The notes below the pieces were generated by a model that did not search any database, was not told the DNA's origin, and saw only the letters and a list, made by a program, of their open reading frames with translations. A stretch of DNA of 64,000 nt, from positions 1-64,000 of the forward strand of contig CALFBB010000003.1 in assembly GCA_937944885.1 (NCBI GenBank), written 5' to 3'. Shown in pieces: positions 19,091 through 27,425 of this stretch. Origin of the DNA: an uncultured cyanobacterium (GTDB taxonomy: Bacteria; Cyanobacteriota; Cyanobacteriia; Thermostichales; Thermostichaceae). The stretch's first letter is position 1; every line of letters begins with the position of its first letter. The translations under genes and the position numbers were made by a program.

Positions 19091-20248
19091 CTAGGCATCT
19101 ACCGTTCGACCTTTTTCCGGAAAGAGGCCGCGAGGGCGAAATTGTAAGAACACCACAATCAGGGCAAATACCATCACCTTGGCCATGCTGGTGGTGGCAA
19201 AAAAGTTGAGGGTATCGGTCAAAATGGGAACGCCCGGAAAGATCAAGGCCAAGGTACCAGAACCGATTAAAAAGTTGGCAATGCCGATACCCAAAGCGGC
19301 CACAATGCTGCCCAAAAGCTTGCCGACACCCCCCACCACCACCACCATGAAGGTGTCCACGATGTAGTTTTGACCGGTATTGGGCCCCACGGATCCCAGT
19401 AAGCTAACCGCAACCCCTGCTACACCCGCCAGACCTGAGCCAATGGCAAAGGTGAGGGCATCTACCGTTTGGGTCGGGATCCCGACACAGGCACTCATGG
19501 CGCGATTTTGGGTCACTGCCCGGATCCGCAGCCCCCAGCGGGTATGCTGCAGAAAAATGTACAGCCCAAGGATGCAGACAAGGGTGAGACTGATAATAAA
19601 CAGGCGCGTATTGGGCAAGAAGAGCTGACCCACCGGGATCCCGCCCCGCAGCCAACGGGGTGCTGTTACATCTCTGTTTTGCGCCCCAAACCAGGGCTGT
19701 GTAACCGCCAGGGCATAGGTTTGCGCCAGCAGCCGCCCACCCACGGTTCCAATCGCTGTGGAAAGCACCAGTAACAGGGTGAGAACCCATCCTTTGATAC
19801 GTGGCCAATCCACCCGTTTAGCCAGCAACCACCAACCCCCAAAAAACAGCAACCCAAATACCCCCAACCGTAAAGCCAGCACCCAATTGACGCTGCGGAC
19901 AAACTGCTGCAGGATTAGGCTTACTCCCCAGGTAGCCAATAGGGTTTCCAGTGGACGACCGTAGAGGAAGCGAATCACTGCCCGCTCGAGGATTAACCCC
20001 ACCAGCGCTGCCACCCCAAAAGCAGCCACTAGAGCTGGAAAGATATAGAAATCCCGCCAGGGATCCCCCCATTGCCGGAAGACATTTTGCACCACAAAGG
20101 TGGTATAGGCTCCCAGCATCATCAGCTCCCCATGGGCCATGTTGATGACGCCCATAAGGCCAAAGACAATCGCCAGCCCTAAAGCCGCCATCAGCAGCAC
20201 GGTGCCGATACTGATGCCGTTAAATAAACTGTCAAACAACAGGGTCAT
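19091..20248 (-). CDS. urtB: Urea ABC transporter permease UrtB
   Basis: UrtB is the LivH-type permease subunit of the urea transporter. The 385-residue product has the characteristic GLAIVFGLMGVINMAHGELMMLGAY segment and AIGSGLAGVAGVAVSLLGSVGP. A long central insertion with extra hydrophobic stretches (about residues 120-200) makes it longer than amino-acid LivH proteins, as I recall for cyanobacterial UrtB. ATG 20248 is preferred over the track start 20269. Confidence 0.93.
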   Translation of the reverse strand: MTLLFDSLFNGISIGTVLLMAALGLAIVFGLMGVINMAHGELMMLGAYTTFVVQNVFRQWGDPWRDFYIFPALVAAFGVAALVGLILERAVIRFLYGRPLETLLATWGVSLILQQFVRSVNWVLALRLGVFGLLFFGGWWLLAKRVDWPRIKGWVLTLLLVLSTAIGTVGGRLLAQTYALAVTQPWFGAQNRDVTAPRWLRGGIPVGQLFLPNTRLFIISLTLVCILGLYIFLQHTRWGLRIRAVTQNRAMSACVGIPTQTVDALTFAIGSGLAGVAGVAVSLLGSVGPNTGQNYIVDTFMVVVVGGVGKLLGSIVAALGIGIANFLIGSGTLALIFPGVPILTDTLNFFATTSMAKVMVFALIVVFLQFRPRGLFPEKGRTVDA

Positions 20249-20340
20249 AAGTCGGGGATCCTCATCCAAGCATTTCTTGATGGAGGGAAAGTCAACTCTT
20301 TTCCCAAAAATACTTATTCAGAACATTCAGAACAATTCCA

Positions 20341-20388
20341 GAACAATCCTGAGAACGATCCTGAGAACAATCCTGAGAACGATCCTGA
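20341..20388. repeat. 12-bp tandem repeat between urtA and urtB
   Basis: Four head-to-tail 12-mers alternate between GAACAATCCTGA and GAACGATCCTGA. Degenerate CAGAACA units precede them from about 20320. The array lies wholly in the spacer between urtA and urtB. Confidence 0.9.
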
Positions 20389-20442
20389 ACGGTGAGGCGG
20401 GATTGGCAGCCGAAAAGGGATCTCGACATTCATAGGCTGAGA

Positions 20443-21714
20443 TTACACCTGGTAACGCCCCCCCTTGGTCGGATCTGACCAGTCACAGGCATAGCCTTTG
20501 GTTTCGGCCACAAACTGGTTCCAGGGCAAGGGATCCACCGCATCGGTGGCCGAAATCACCTCGAACAGGCCATCAGAACGCACTTGCCCAATCCGCACGT
20601 ACTTGGTTAAGTGGTGGTTGCTGTTCATGGTTACCAATCCCTCTGGTGCGTCGAAGGTTTGGCCGTAGGCTGCCTGCCGAACGGCATCAATTTCCACTGT
20701 TCCGGCTTTTTCCACCGCCTGCTTCCAGAGGTAAACCATGATGTAGGCGGCTTCCATCGGGTCGTTGGTAACACGGTTTTGGCCGTACTCTGCCCGAAAA
20801 GCCTCCACAAACTTCTTGTTGGCAGGTGTATCCACCGTCATAAAGTAGTTCCAGGCAGCGTAGTGACCCTCCAGAAACTCAGGGCCGATTGCCTGCACCT
20901 CTTCTTCAGCAATACTGACGGACATAGAGGGGTAGCGATCTGGCCCTAGCCCTGCCCCTTGTAATTGGGTAAAGAAGGCCACGTTGCTGTCGCCGTTCAA
21001 GCTGTTGTAGATGATGCCACCCTTGGGAAGGGCAGCGCGGATCTTGCTGATGATCGGGGTTACTTCTGTATTGCCCAAGGGCAGGTAGTCTTCACCCACC
21101 ACAGTGCCGCCCAGGGCTTCCAGTTGCGCTTTGATGATGGTATTGGCGGTGCGGGGGAACACGTAGTCGGATCCCACTAGGAAGAACTCTTTGCCTTTGT
21201 TTTTGAGCAGCCATTCTACGGAAGGCTCGATCTGCTGGTTGGGGGCAGCGCCGGTGTAGAAGATGTTTTTGGAGCATTCCTGCCCTTCGTACTGCACCGG
21301 ATACCAGAGCATATGCTGCCTAGACTCAAACACCGGCAAAACGGCTTTCCGGCTAGCAGAAGTCCAGCAGCCAAACACCGTTGCTACTTTGTCAGAGTCG
21401 ATCAGCTTGGTGGCTTTTTCAGCAAAGGTGGGCCAATCGGAGGCTCCATCCTCCACAATCGCCTCAATCTGCTTCCCCAACACCCCACCAGCAGCATTGA
21501 TCTCTTTAATGGCTAGGCGCTCGGCATCCACCACACTGGTCTCTGAAATCGCCATGGTGCCACTGAGGGAGTGCAGGATCCCAACTCGAATGGTTTCCCC
21601 CTGAGCATAAGCGGGCAGAGAATGCTTGACCCAAAGCTGAGGACCTAGAGCTACCCCAGCTCCAGCTAGGGCACCCATTTTGATGAGTTGACGGCGATTA
21701 AGAGAATGAGCCAT
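20443..21714 (-). CDS. urtA: Urea ABC transporter substrate-binding protein UrtA
   Basis: UrtA is the periplasmic urea-binding protein. The product of about 423 residues carries a twin-arginine-type signal ([19 protein letters not shown]) ending near AYAQG, and then the mature start [19 protein letters not shown]. The segments [17 protein letters not shown] and [19 protein letters not shown] match the UrtA/AmiC-like family. ATG 21714 (MAHSLNRRQ), preceded by AAGG, is preferred over 21765. It is the first gene of the operon and follows an NtcA-type promoter. Confidence 0.95.
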   Translation of the reverse strand: MAHSLNRRQLIKMGALAGAGVALGPQLWVKHSLPAYAQGETIRVGILHSLSGTMAISETSVVDAERLAIKEINAAGGVLGKQIEAIVEDGASDWPTFAEKATKLIDSDKVATVFGCWTSASRKAVLPVFESRQHMLWYPVQYEGQECSKNIFYTGAAPNQQIEPSVEWLLKNKGKEFFLVGSDYVFPRTANTIIKAQLEALGGTVVGEDYLPLGNTEVTPIISKIRAALPKGGIIYNSLNGDSNVAFFTQLQGAGLGPDRYPSMSVSIAEEEVQAIGPEFLEGHYAAWNYFMTVDTPANKKFVEAFRAEYGQNRVTNDPMEAAYIMVYLWKQAVEKAGTVEIDAVRQAAYGQTFDAPEGLVTMNSNHHLTKYVRIGQVRSDGLFEVISATDAVDPLPWNQFVAETKGYACDWSDPTKGGRYQV

Positions 21715-21897
21715 ACCTTTGTCTCCGAGACGAAGCGGGTTCAACTGGGCAAAAACTGGTGTCACGATGAGCAGCTCGGCCTAGTCCTGGTTCTGGACTA
21801 CATCACCATCAATCGGCTGCCAAAGCAATGCAGCCCACGAAAGGGGCCATTGGCAGGCAAGAGAAGTAGCTTTCGTTGCTGTTGACCGAGCTCTGTG

Positions 21898-21941
21898 GTA
21901 TTAAACCGATTTGGCTGCCGATGAACTGTATTGCTAGCTAC
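21898..21941 (-). promoter_or_regulatory. NtcA-activated-type promoter of the urt operon
   Basis: The palindrome GTA-N8-TAC (GTATTGCTAGCTAC, 21928-21941) fits the NtcA consensus exactly. On the minus strand, 24 bases beyond it, lies TAATAC (21898-21903), a plausible -10 element. This spacing is that of class II NtcA-activated promoters, where the NtcA box replaces the -35. NtcA activates urt genes under nitrogen limitation in other cyanobacteria. The predicted leader is about 175 bases. Confidence 0.75.
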
Positions 21942-22230
21942 TTTTGTCGGTGGTATGGGTTTAACCCTCTGGGGATCCCTTGACTTGTCGGTATCTCAGA
22001 GAAGTCTGTTTTTCCGCTTTTTTTGGGTTTTTAACCAAAGCGGGATCCTGCTTCAGACCTGGCGGGAGCAGGGTCGATCCGACGGGCAGCTCCGGTATGC
22101 TTTTGGTGAGTAACCGGAACAGGAAGATCCTATCTGCCCTGAAAGGAGGCTTGGGTGGGAGCAGCCAGCCCAGAGAAAACCACTGCGTCCGCAACATGGA
22201 TTCGGTCAGGTGCAGGAAGCTATCAGGCTC
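21942..22230. other. Intergenic region between the urt promoter and a transpeptidase gene
   Basis: No gene is apparent in these roughly 290 bases. Short overlapping frames on both strands lack family features. The short direct repeat ATGGTTGCAATGATATGGTT lies near 22233, at the very end of the neighbouring gene. Confidence 0.4.
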
Positions 22231-23139
22231 CTATGGTTGCAATGATATGGTTGCAATGATCTGTCGGGCGATGGGTATGGCGGCTTCGTAGGCTTTGCCT
22301 TGATGCAGATGCAAAACCAGGGCCCAATGAGGATCGGGCAGGGGCCAAAAGGCCAATAGCCAAGCTTGAAAATCTTCTGCCCAGAGGGTTGGCCGGCCCA
22401 GGCGACGAGAGTTGAGAATGGTTCCCGACTTAGCCGCCACCGGGATCCCTTGCGGAGCAATCCCTCGGCAGGTGCCAGAAAAAGCGGCTAGACGCAAGCC
22501 GGTGTGAAGGGAATCCCAAACAGGTTCAGCCAGAGAAATGGCCGGGATCCGCACTTCTCCCTCTAGGGGTAGGCCGCGTCGGGCAATAGCCGCTGTATAA
22601 GCCAGCAAGTCCCAGGGATCCACCCCCCAGCCGGGCAGCTGACCGGTGGCCAATAGAGGTGAGGGGGCTGTTTTTGTAGCCGGGCTATTTCCTAAGCCAA
22701 AGCGCTGCAGCCATTCCCAGAGAGCCACGCTTCCCAGCTCCCATCCCAACTGGTAAAAATGCACATTGCAGGAGTGGGCCAAGGCTTCAGATAAAGTCAG
22801 GGATCCATGACCACGGGGATCCCAGCAGGGCAGGCGACCCAACCCCAACTGCGCCGGCGGATCCCACCAGCCTGGGCAATGCAGGGTGCGTTCTGCATGG
22901 GTGATCCCAGTTGCCAGAGCTGCAGCAGCAACCGCACATTTGACTGTCGAGCCAGGAGCGGCCTGAATGTGGGAGGCCTGATCCGGTTGCCAAAGGGCAG
23001 CTTTACGACCTGTCCGCAGGTTGAGAACGACAGCAAAATCCCGCGGATGAGACAGGAGGGGTTGCCCAAAACTTGCCCACCCTGCCCCCCAAGCTAAGGC
23101 AGACCCAGACAACCCAGCCCCAAAAACTCGACGCTTCAT
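22231..23139 (-). CDS. Small stand-alone penicillin-binding transpeptidase-like protein
   Basis: The product of about 302 residues looks like a bare penicillin-binding transpeptidase domain behind a basic, hydrophobic leader (MKRRVFGAGLSGSALAWGAG). The active-site triad is readable as STVK in PGSTVKC, SCN in AHSCNVHFY, and KSGT in VAAKSGT. No N-terminal dimerisation domain is present, unlike full class B PBPs such as mrdA in this window. It could be a crosslinking enzyme or a penicilloyl-sensor-like protein. It is divergent from psaE. Confidence 0.75.
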   Translation of the reverse strand: MKRRVFGAGLSGSALAWGAGWASFGQPLLSHPRDFAVVLNLRTGRKAALWQPDQASHIQAAPGSTVKCAVAAAALATGITHAERTLHCPGWWDPPAQLGLGRLPCWDPRGHGSLTLSEALAHSCNVHFYQLGWELGSVALWEWLQRFGLGNSPATKTAPSPLLATGQLPGWGVDPWDLLAYTAAIARRGLPLEGEVRIPAISLAEPVWDSLHTGLRLAAFSGTCRGIAPQGIPVAAKSGTILNSRRLGRPTLWAEDFQAWLLAFWPLPDPHWALVLHLHQGKAYEAAIPIARQIIATISLQP

Positions 23140-23238
23140 GCCCACTCAGGGACCCCGATCCCTGTCACAAAAATTCAGAAATCGCAGCCACTTCACCAAC
23201 TAGGGTAATCTGAGTTCAGGTCAATGGAGATAACCCTC

Positions 23239-23469
23239 ATGGCGATTCAGCGTGGTGCCAAAGTGCGTGTGCTGCGGAAAGAATCCTACTGGTATCGGGA
23301 TGTGGGAACTGTCGCAGCAGTAGATACCAGCGGTATTTTGTACCCGGTCATTGTCCGTTTTGACAAAATCAACTACTACAACATCAACACCAACAACTTT
23401 CGTGAAGATGAGTTAGAAGTGTTGGAAGTTCCCAAAGAAGCTAAGGCCAAAGCGACTCCTGCTACCTAA
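23239..23469 (+). CDS. psaE: Photosystem I reaction centre subunit IV
   Basis: PsaE is a stromal-side photosystem I subunit that helps dock ferredoxin and supports cyclic electron flow. The 76-residue product matches the family over its whole length: [18 protein letters not shown] and [19 protein letters not shown]. The track frame begins at 23224, but ATG 23239 (MAIQRGAKV) gives the family start. An Ala/Lys/Thr-rich tail ends the protein. Confidence 0.97.
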   Translation: MAIQRGAKVRVLRKESYWYRDVGTVAAVDTSGILYPVIVRFDKINYYNINTNNFREDELEVLEVPKEAKAKATPAT

Positions 23470-23542
23470 GCTGAACCTCCATCCAACAGAAGCTCCAAGC
23501 CGGGATCCCTTTGCCGGCGGGTGTGTTTAAGCCTGTTGTCCT

Positions 23543-24388
23543 GTGCCAGAGCTGCCGGAAGTTGAAACGGTTAGGCAAGATTTGCAAAGCCTTACCCTAG
23601 GGCAAGTTGTGCTAGGGGTAGAGGTGCTCTTGCCACGTACCATTGCCTACCCGACGCTGCGCGAGTTTCGACAAAGCTTGGTTGGTACTGGCTTTACCGG
23701 TTGGCAACGGCGGGGAAAGTATTTGCTGGGATCCCTGGATTCTGGGGCCTGTTTGGTTGTGCACCTGCGCATGACTGGACAGATGCTCCGGCTTAAAAGC
23801 TCCCTGCCCTTGTCAGCTCATACCCGTGTGCGTCTGCGCCTGGAGGGGGAATGGGATCTGCGCTTTGTGGATCAGCGCAGCTTTGGTCAGATGTGGTTAG
23901 TGCCTGCCGGCGTAGCCCCAGAGCAAGTGGTTACAACTCTGAAAACATTGGGACCCGAGCCCTTTGCCACGGCCTTTTCCGACAGTTATTTGCAAAAAGC
24001 CTTGCAACGGAGCAAGCGCTCCATCAAAGCTGCGCTGCTAGATCAATCTTTGGTAGCCGGGGTCGGCAACATTTACGCCGATGAAGCTCTATTTTTGAGT
24101 AGCATCCACCCGGCAACCCCTGCATTTCAGCTCTCCAGCCCTGCCATTGTCCGTCTACGGGAGATGTTGCTTCAAGTCTTGCAGACAGGTTTGGCGCAAC
24201 GGGGAACCACCTTGCGGGATTACCGGGATCTCAATGGGCTGAATGGCAACTACCAGGGGCAAGCCTGGGTTTATGGTCGAGAAGGGGATCCCTGTCGGGT
24301 ATGCGGCACACGGATTCAGCGACTAAAACTGGCAGGGCGCTCGGCCCACTTTTGTCCCTGCTGTCAACCGTCCCCCAACGATGGCTAA
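23543..24388 (+). CDS. mutM: Formamidopyrimidine-DNA glycosylase
   Basis: MutM/Fpg excises oxidised purines such as 8-oxoguanine and nicks the DNA. The protein starts with the catalytic PELPEVETV, using GTG 23543. It has the LVVHLRMTGQM segment, a helix-two-turn-helix with DQSLVAGVGNIYADEALF, and a C-terminal zinc finger with CRVC and CPCC. The length of 281 aa is standard. Its 3' end overlaps the next gene by 8 bases. Confidence 0.95.
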   Translation: MPELPEVETVRQDLQSLTLGQVVLGVEVLLPRTIAYPTLREFRQSLVGTGFTGWQRRGKYLLGSLDSGACLVVHLRMTGQMLRLKSSLPLSAHTRVRLRLEGEWDLRFVDQRSFGQMWLVPAGVAPEQVVTTLKTLGPEPFATAFSDSYLQKALQRSKRSIKAALLDQSLVAGVGNIYADEALFLSSIHPATPAFQLSSPAIVRLREMLLQVLQTGLAQRGTTLRDYRDLNGLNGNYQGQAWVYGREGDPCRVCGTRIQRLKLAGRSAHFCPCCQPSPNDG

Positions 24389-25067
24389 AGTTGTCATGTC
24401 CTCAGGATATGGTGGATCCGTGAGAAACTTTGCCAAAGCAGCTACCATCCCAGACATGAGGGCCGGTGCAGGGGATGGGCCGAAAACCGGCTGGCCAAGC
24501 TTCTTTTGGGGGGGGATCATTTTCTGGTGGCTAGGAGCTATGGCCTTGGCCCAGGTGGAGTTGGATGCTCAGTTGGGGCGCTCCCAAATAGTCTCCCCTA
24601 CCAAAGATTGCCCAGCTTGTGACCTGACGGGGGCAGAACTACCGGGGGTGGATTTGCAAGGGGCCAACCTGAAGGAGGTAATTCTCAAACGAGCCAATTT
24701 GCAAGCAGCCGACCTTTCCCAGTCAATTTTGAATTTGGCCGATTTGAGGCAAGCCAACCTAAGCCAATCGGATCAATCGGGTGCTTTTTTGTGGGAAGCA
24801 GACCTCTCCCACGCCAATTTGCAACAGGCAGATCTAACAGGTGCCAATCTACAGGTGGCGGACCTGAGCAAAGCGGATCTGCGCCAAGCCATCCTATACC
24901 AAGCGGATTTAACCGGGGCCAAGTTACACAATGCCGATTTGCGGGGGGCTGACCTCCGGGGTGCCTTCTTGGCAGGGGCCGACCTCAGGGGCGCGCTTTA
25001 CGATACCCGAACTCAACTGGATCCCAGCCTTAACCCCGCTGATCTGGGTATGGTGTTCCTCCCTTAG
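24381..25067 (+). CDS. Pentapeptide repeat protein with N-terminal membrane segment
   Basis: The 228-residue protein has a hydrophobic segment at about 40-57 (FFWGGIIFWWLGAMALAQ), which may be a signal or an anchor. About twenty A(D/N)LxX pentapeptides follow, such as GANLKEVILKRANLQAADLSQ, which fold into a right-handed quadrilateral helix. CPACDLTGAEL marks the start of the mature part. Its start overlaps mutM by 8 bases, so the two are probably cotranscribed. An extracytoplasmic location is likely; the function is unknown. Confidence 0.85.
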   Translation: MAKVVMSSGYGGSVRNFAKAATIPDMRAGAGDGPKTGWPSFFWGGIIFWWLGAMALAQVELDAQLGRSQIVSPTKDCPACDLTGAELPGVDLQGANLKEVILKRANLQAADLSQSILNLADLRQANLSQSDQSGAFLWEADLSHANLQQADLTGANLQVADLSKADLRQAILYQADLTGAKLHNADLRGADLRGAFLAGADLRGALYDTRTQLDPSLNPADLGMVFLP

Positions 25068-25103
25068 GGCCAACTCTTCCGTTGAGGTAAGAGCTGTAGA
25101 CAT

Positions 25104-25181
25104 TACAACTAAGTATTAACAACTAAGTATTACAACTAAATTAGTATCACAACTAAATTGTGTCCACTAAATTGTGTCCAC
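25104..25181. repeat. Degenerate ACAACTAA tandem repeats
   Basis: About five degenerate units containing ACTAA occur head to tail, such as ACAACTAAGTATTA, ACAACTAAATTAGTATC and ACTAAATTGTGTCC. Two variants, one ending in GTATT and one in TTGTGTCC, each repeat. They lie in the convergent spacer between the pentapeptide gene and sufS. Confidence 0.85.
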
Positions 25182-25283
25182 GACCAGCAATCAACGGATA
25201 CACAGCTTGATACTAGCTACACAGCCGGTACCAACTCTACCTCTACGAGGACAGGGCCAGGCTTATCGCTCTCTAATTAACAG

Positions 25284-26561
25284 CTAACTCAAGGCAACTG
25301 TAAAAAACTCTACAGCTTCTGCCAACACTTCTAGGAAGCGATCCACCTCCGCCAGCGTGTTGTAGAGGTAAACACTGGCGCGTGCTGTCGATTGTAGCTT
25401 CAGATATCGGTGCAACGGCTGTGTACAGTGGTGACCTGCCCGAATGGCGATGCCTTGCTCATCCAGCAAGGTGGAAAGATCGTGAGGGTGAATTGCCTCT
25501 ACTGAAAAACTGACCAAGCCCGCCCGCTGCTTTGGATCGGTAGGGCCATAAACTGTAACACCTGGTATCTGTTGGATCCCGTCCAAAAGACGTGTGATCA
25601 GCTGCTGCTCATGGGTATGAATGCAATCTAGACCGATCTGACTCAAGTAATCAACGGCTGCTCCCAATCCTACCGCCTGAGCAATTGCCGGAGTACCAGC
25701 CTCAAACTTGTGGGGAATATCCGCATAGGTGGCGTGATCCAAATACACATCGGCGATCATCTCCCCGCCACCCAAAAAGGGCGGCATGGCTTGCAAGAGA
25801 TCTCGCTTACCGTAGAGGACACCAATTCCGGTCGGGCCACACATTTTGTGCCCCGAAAAGGCTAACCAGTCACAATTCAAAGCCTGCACATCCACCGGCA
25901 AGTGGGGCACACTCTGACAGGCATCCAACAGGACCTTAGCGCCGTAGCGATGGGCTAATTCGATCACTTCCTGAACCGGGTTCAGGGATCCCAGCATATT
26001 GGAAACCTGAGCCACAGCCACCAAACGGGTACGATCACTGAGCAAAGATTGATAATGCTCCAGATCCAACTCCCCCTTGGGGGTGATGCGAATGAACTTC
26101 AGGTGAGCCCCCGTCTTCTGGGCCACCAACTGCCAAGGAATTAAATTGCTGTGGTGCTCCATCACTGAGAGAATGATCTCATCCCCCTGGGCAAGGGTGC
26201 TCAGCCCCCAGCTGTAGGCCACCAGATTGATGGCTTCACTGGCGTTGCGGGTATAGATAACTTGCTGAGGTGAGGGAGAATTGATGAAACGGGCAATTTT
26301 CTCCCGTGCTCCTTCATAGGCATCAGTGGCTTCATTGCTAAGCGTGTGCACGCCCCGATGCACATTGGCATTGGAATGCCGGTAGTACTGATCCACAGCT
26401 TGTAAAACCACTTGCGGCTTCTGGGAAGTGGCGGCGTTATCTAGGTAGATTAGCGGATGGCCATTCACCTGCCGCTGCAAAATTGGAAAATCAGCCCGCA
26501 CCTGGAGGGCTAGATCGGCTGCGACATCAACCTTGGGACGGGAAAGAGGGGATACGGCCAT
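25284..26561 (-). CDS. sufS: Cysteine desulfurase SufS
   Basis: SufS takes sulfur from cysteine for iron-sulfur cluster assembly, passing it to SufE or SufU. The product of about 425 residues has the group II signatures: the PLP lysine in FSGHKMCGPTGIGVLYG and the active-site cysteine in RAGHHCTQPLHRY. YLDNAATSQKP lies near the N-terminus. The track frame runs back to 26720, but ATG 26561 (MAVSPLSRP) gives a normal length. No sufBCD genes are adjacent here. Confidence 0.93.
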   Translation of the reverse strand: MAVSPLSRPKVDVAADLALQVRADFPILQRQVNGHPLIYLDNAATSQKPQVVLQAVDQYYRHSNANVHRGVHTLSNEATDAYEGAREKIARFINSPSPQQVIYTRNASEAINLVAYSWGLSTLAQGDEIILSVMEHHSNLIPWQLVAQKTGAHLKFIRITPKGELDLEHYQSLLSDRTRLVAVAQVSNMLGSLNPVQEVIELAHRYGAKVLLDACQSVPHLPVDVQALNCDWLAFSGHKMCGPTGIGVLYGKRDLLQAMPPFLGGGEMIADVYLDHATYADIPHKFEAGTPAIAQAVGLGAAVDYLSQIGLDCIHTHEQQLITRLLDGIQQIPGVTVYGPTDPKQRAGLVSFSVEAIHPHDLSTLLDEQGIAIRAGHHCTQPLHRYLKLQSTARASVYLYNTLAEVDRFLEVLAEAVEFFTVALS

Positions 26562-26719
26562 AGTCTTTGCATAACACCCGTTTTCCTCAGTATGGCATCG
26601 CTCTTGACCAACACCTGCAGAGACGGTCACTCCATCCACACCCCAGTTCATCCCTGCACTTGTCAAAAGATGTAAATCGATGTTAAGTTTAATTAAGTAA
26701 AGTAACAGAGGTATTAACA

Positions 26720-26938
26720 ATGCAAGCCTCCCCTCGGATCCCTTCTCGCATGGATTCTGCCGCCGTTGCCCAGTACTACGACACCACTAATGATTGGGTT
26801 CCGGGTTGGACTGAACAAGCGGAGCGTTGGAATGGCCGTTTGGCCATGCTCGGTTTTGTAATCAGCATCGCCACGGAAGCGGTATTGGGCCACAGCGTTT
26901 TCGCCAGCACCTTGGCACAGTGGTTGGGTCTGCAATAG
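26720..26938 (+). CDS. High-light-inducible protein (Hli/Scp)
   Basis: This 72-residue one-helix protein carries the chlorophyll a/b-binding-like motif ERWNGRLAMLGFVISIATE. Hli proteins bind chlorophyll and carotenoid in thylakoids and protect photosystem assembly intermediates under high light. AGAGG precedes the ATG. A second hli gene lies 78 bases downstream on the same strand, with an almost identical core motif. Confidence 0.93.
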   Translation: MQASPRIPSRMDSAAVAQYYDTTNDWVPGWTEQAERWNGRLAMLGFVISIATEAVLGHSVFASTLAQWLGLQ

Positions 26939-27016
26939 TTCTAATAAATAGACTTAAGCAGGGCTTGACTTCTTTTTGGAAAAGCCCAAAACTATCCACC
27001 TTCATGCTTTGAGCTA

Positions 27017-27325
27017 ATGATGACCGGTAACCCTTTGCTTCCTTACATCCTCGTCATGCTGGTCGGACTGGTGACAGCTGTGACGGTTGGCTCGATGGCC
27101 TTCTTTAACTCCAAGCGTCCTGCTGGTTGGGAAAGTGCTGGACGCCCCCGATATATTCCCCAGTATGGTCAAGACAGCGAAACTCCACCCGAGTGGGAAA
27201 TTGGCTGGACCGAAAGGGCGGAGCGTTGGAATGGACGGTTGGCGATGCTAGGGTTTGTTATCAGCATTGCTGTTGAAGCTGTTGTTGGCCACAGTGTGCT
27301 TGCCGCTGCTTTTGGATTGCGCTAG
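27017..27325 (+). CDS. High-light-inducible protein with extra N-terminal helix
   Basis: This 102-residue Hli protein repeats the ERWNGRLAMLGFVISIAVEAVVGHSV core of its upstream neighbour. An additional hydrophobic helix at about 9-30 (LPYILVMLVGLVTAVTVGSMAFF) precedes it, giving two predicted membrane segments. It may start at ATG 27017 or at the next codon, ATG 27020. A terminator-like hairpin follows at 27365. Confidence 0.92.
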   Translation: MMTGNPLLPYILVMLVGLVTAVTVGSMAFFNSKRPAGWESAGRPRYIPQYGQDSETPPEWEIGWTERAERWNGRLAMLGFVISIAVEAVVGHSVLAAAFGLR

Positions 27326-27364
27326 CTAGCTGGCCAGCTAGCGGGTATGGTTGAGCAACCTAGG

Positions 27365-27392
27365 AGCCACCCCCTTCGCGGAGTGGCTTTTC
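27365..27392. terminator. Rho-independent-like terminator between hli and opcA
   Basis: AGCCAC and GTGGCT form a stem with a 12-base loop, followed by TTTTCT on the plus strand. It sits between the convergent hli and opcA genes. A strong palindrome, CGCTAGCTAGC...GCTAGCG, lies just before it at the hli stop. Confidence 0.7.
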
Positions 27393-27425
27393 TGCTCTGT
27401 TGAAAACTGATTAAGAGGGTTAGAA

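Noticed and set aside
20341-20388. Possible CRISPR remnant between urtA and urtB
   Set aside because: The 12-mers are contiguous with no unique spacers.
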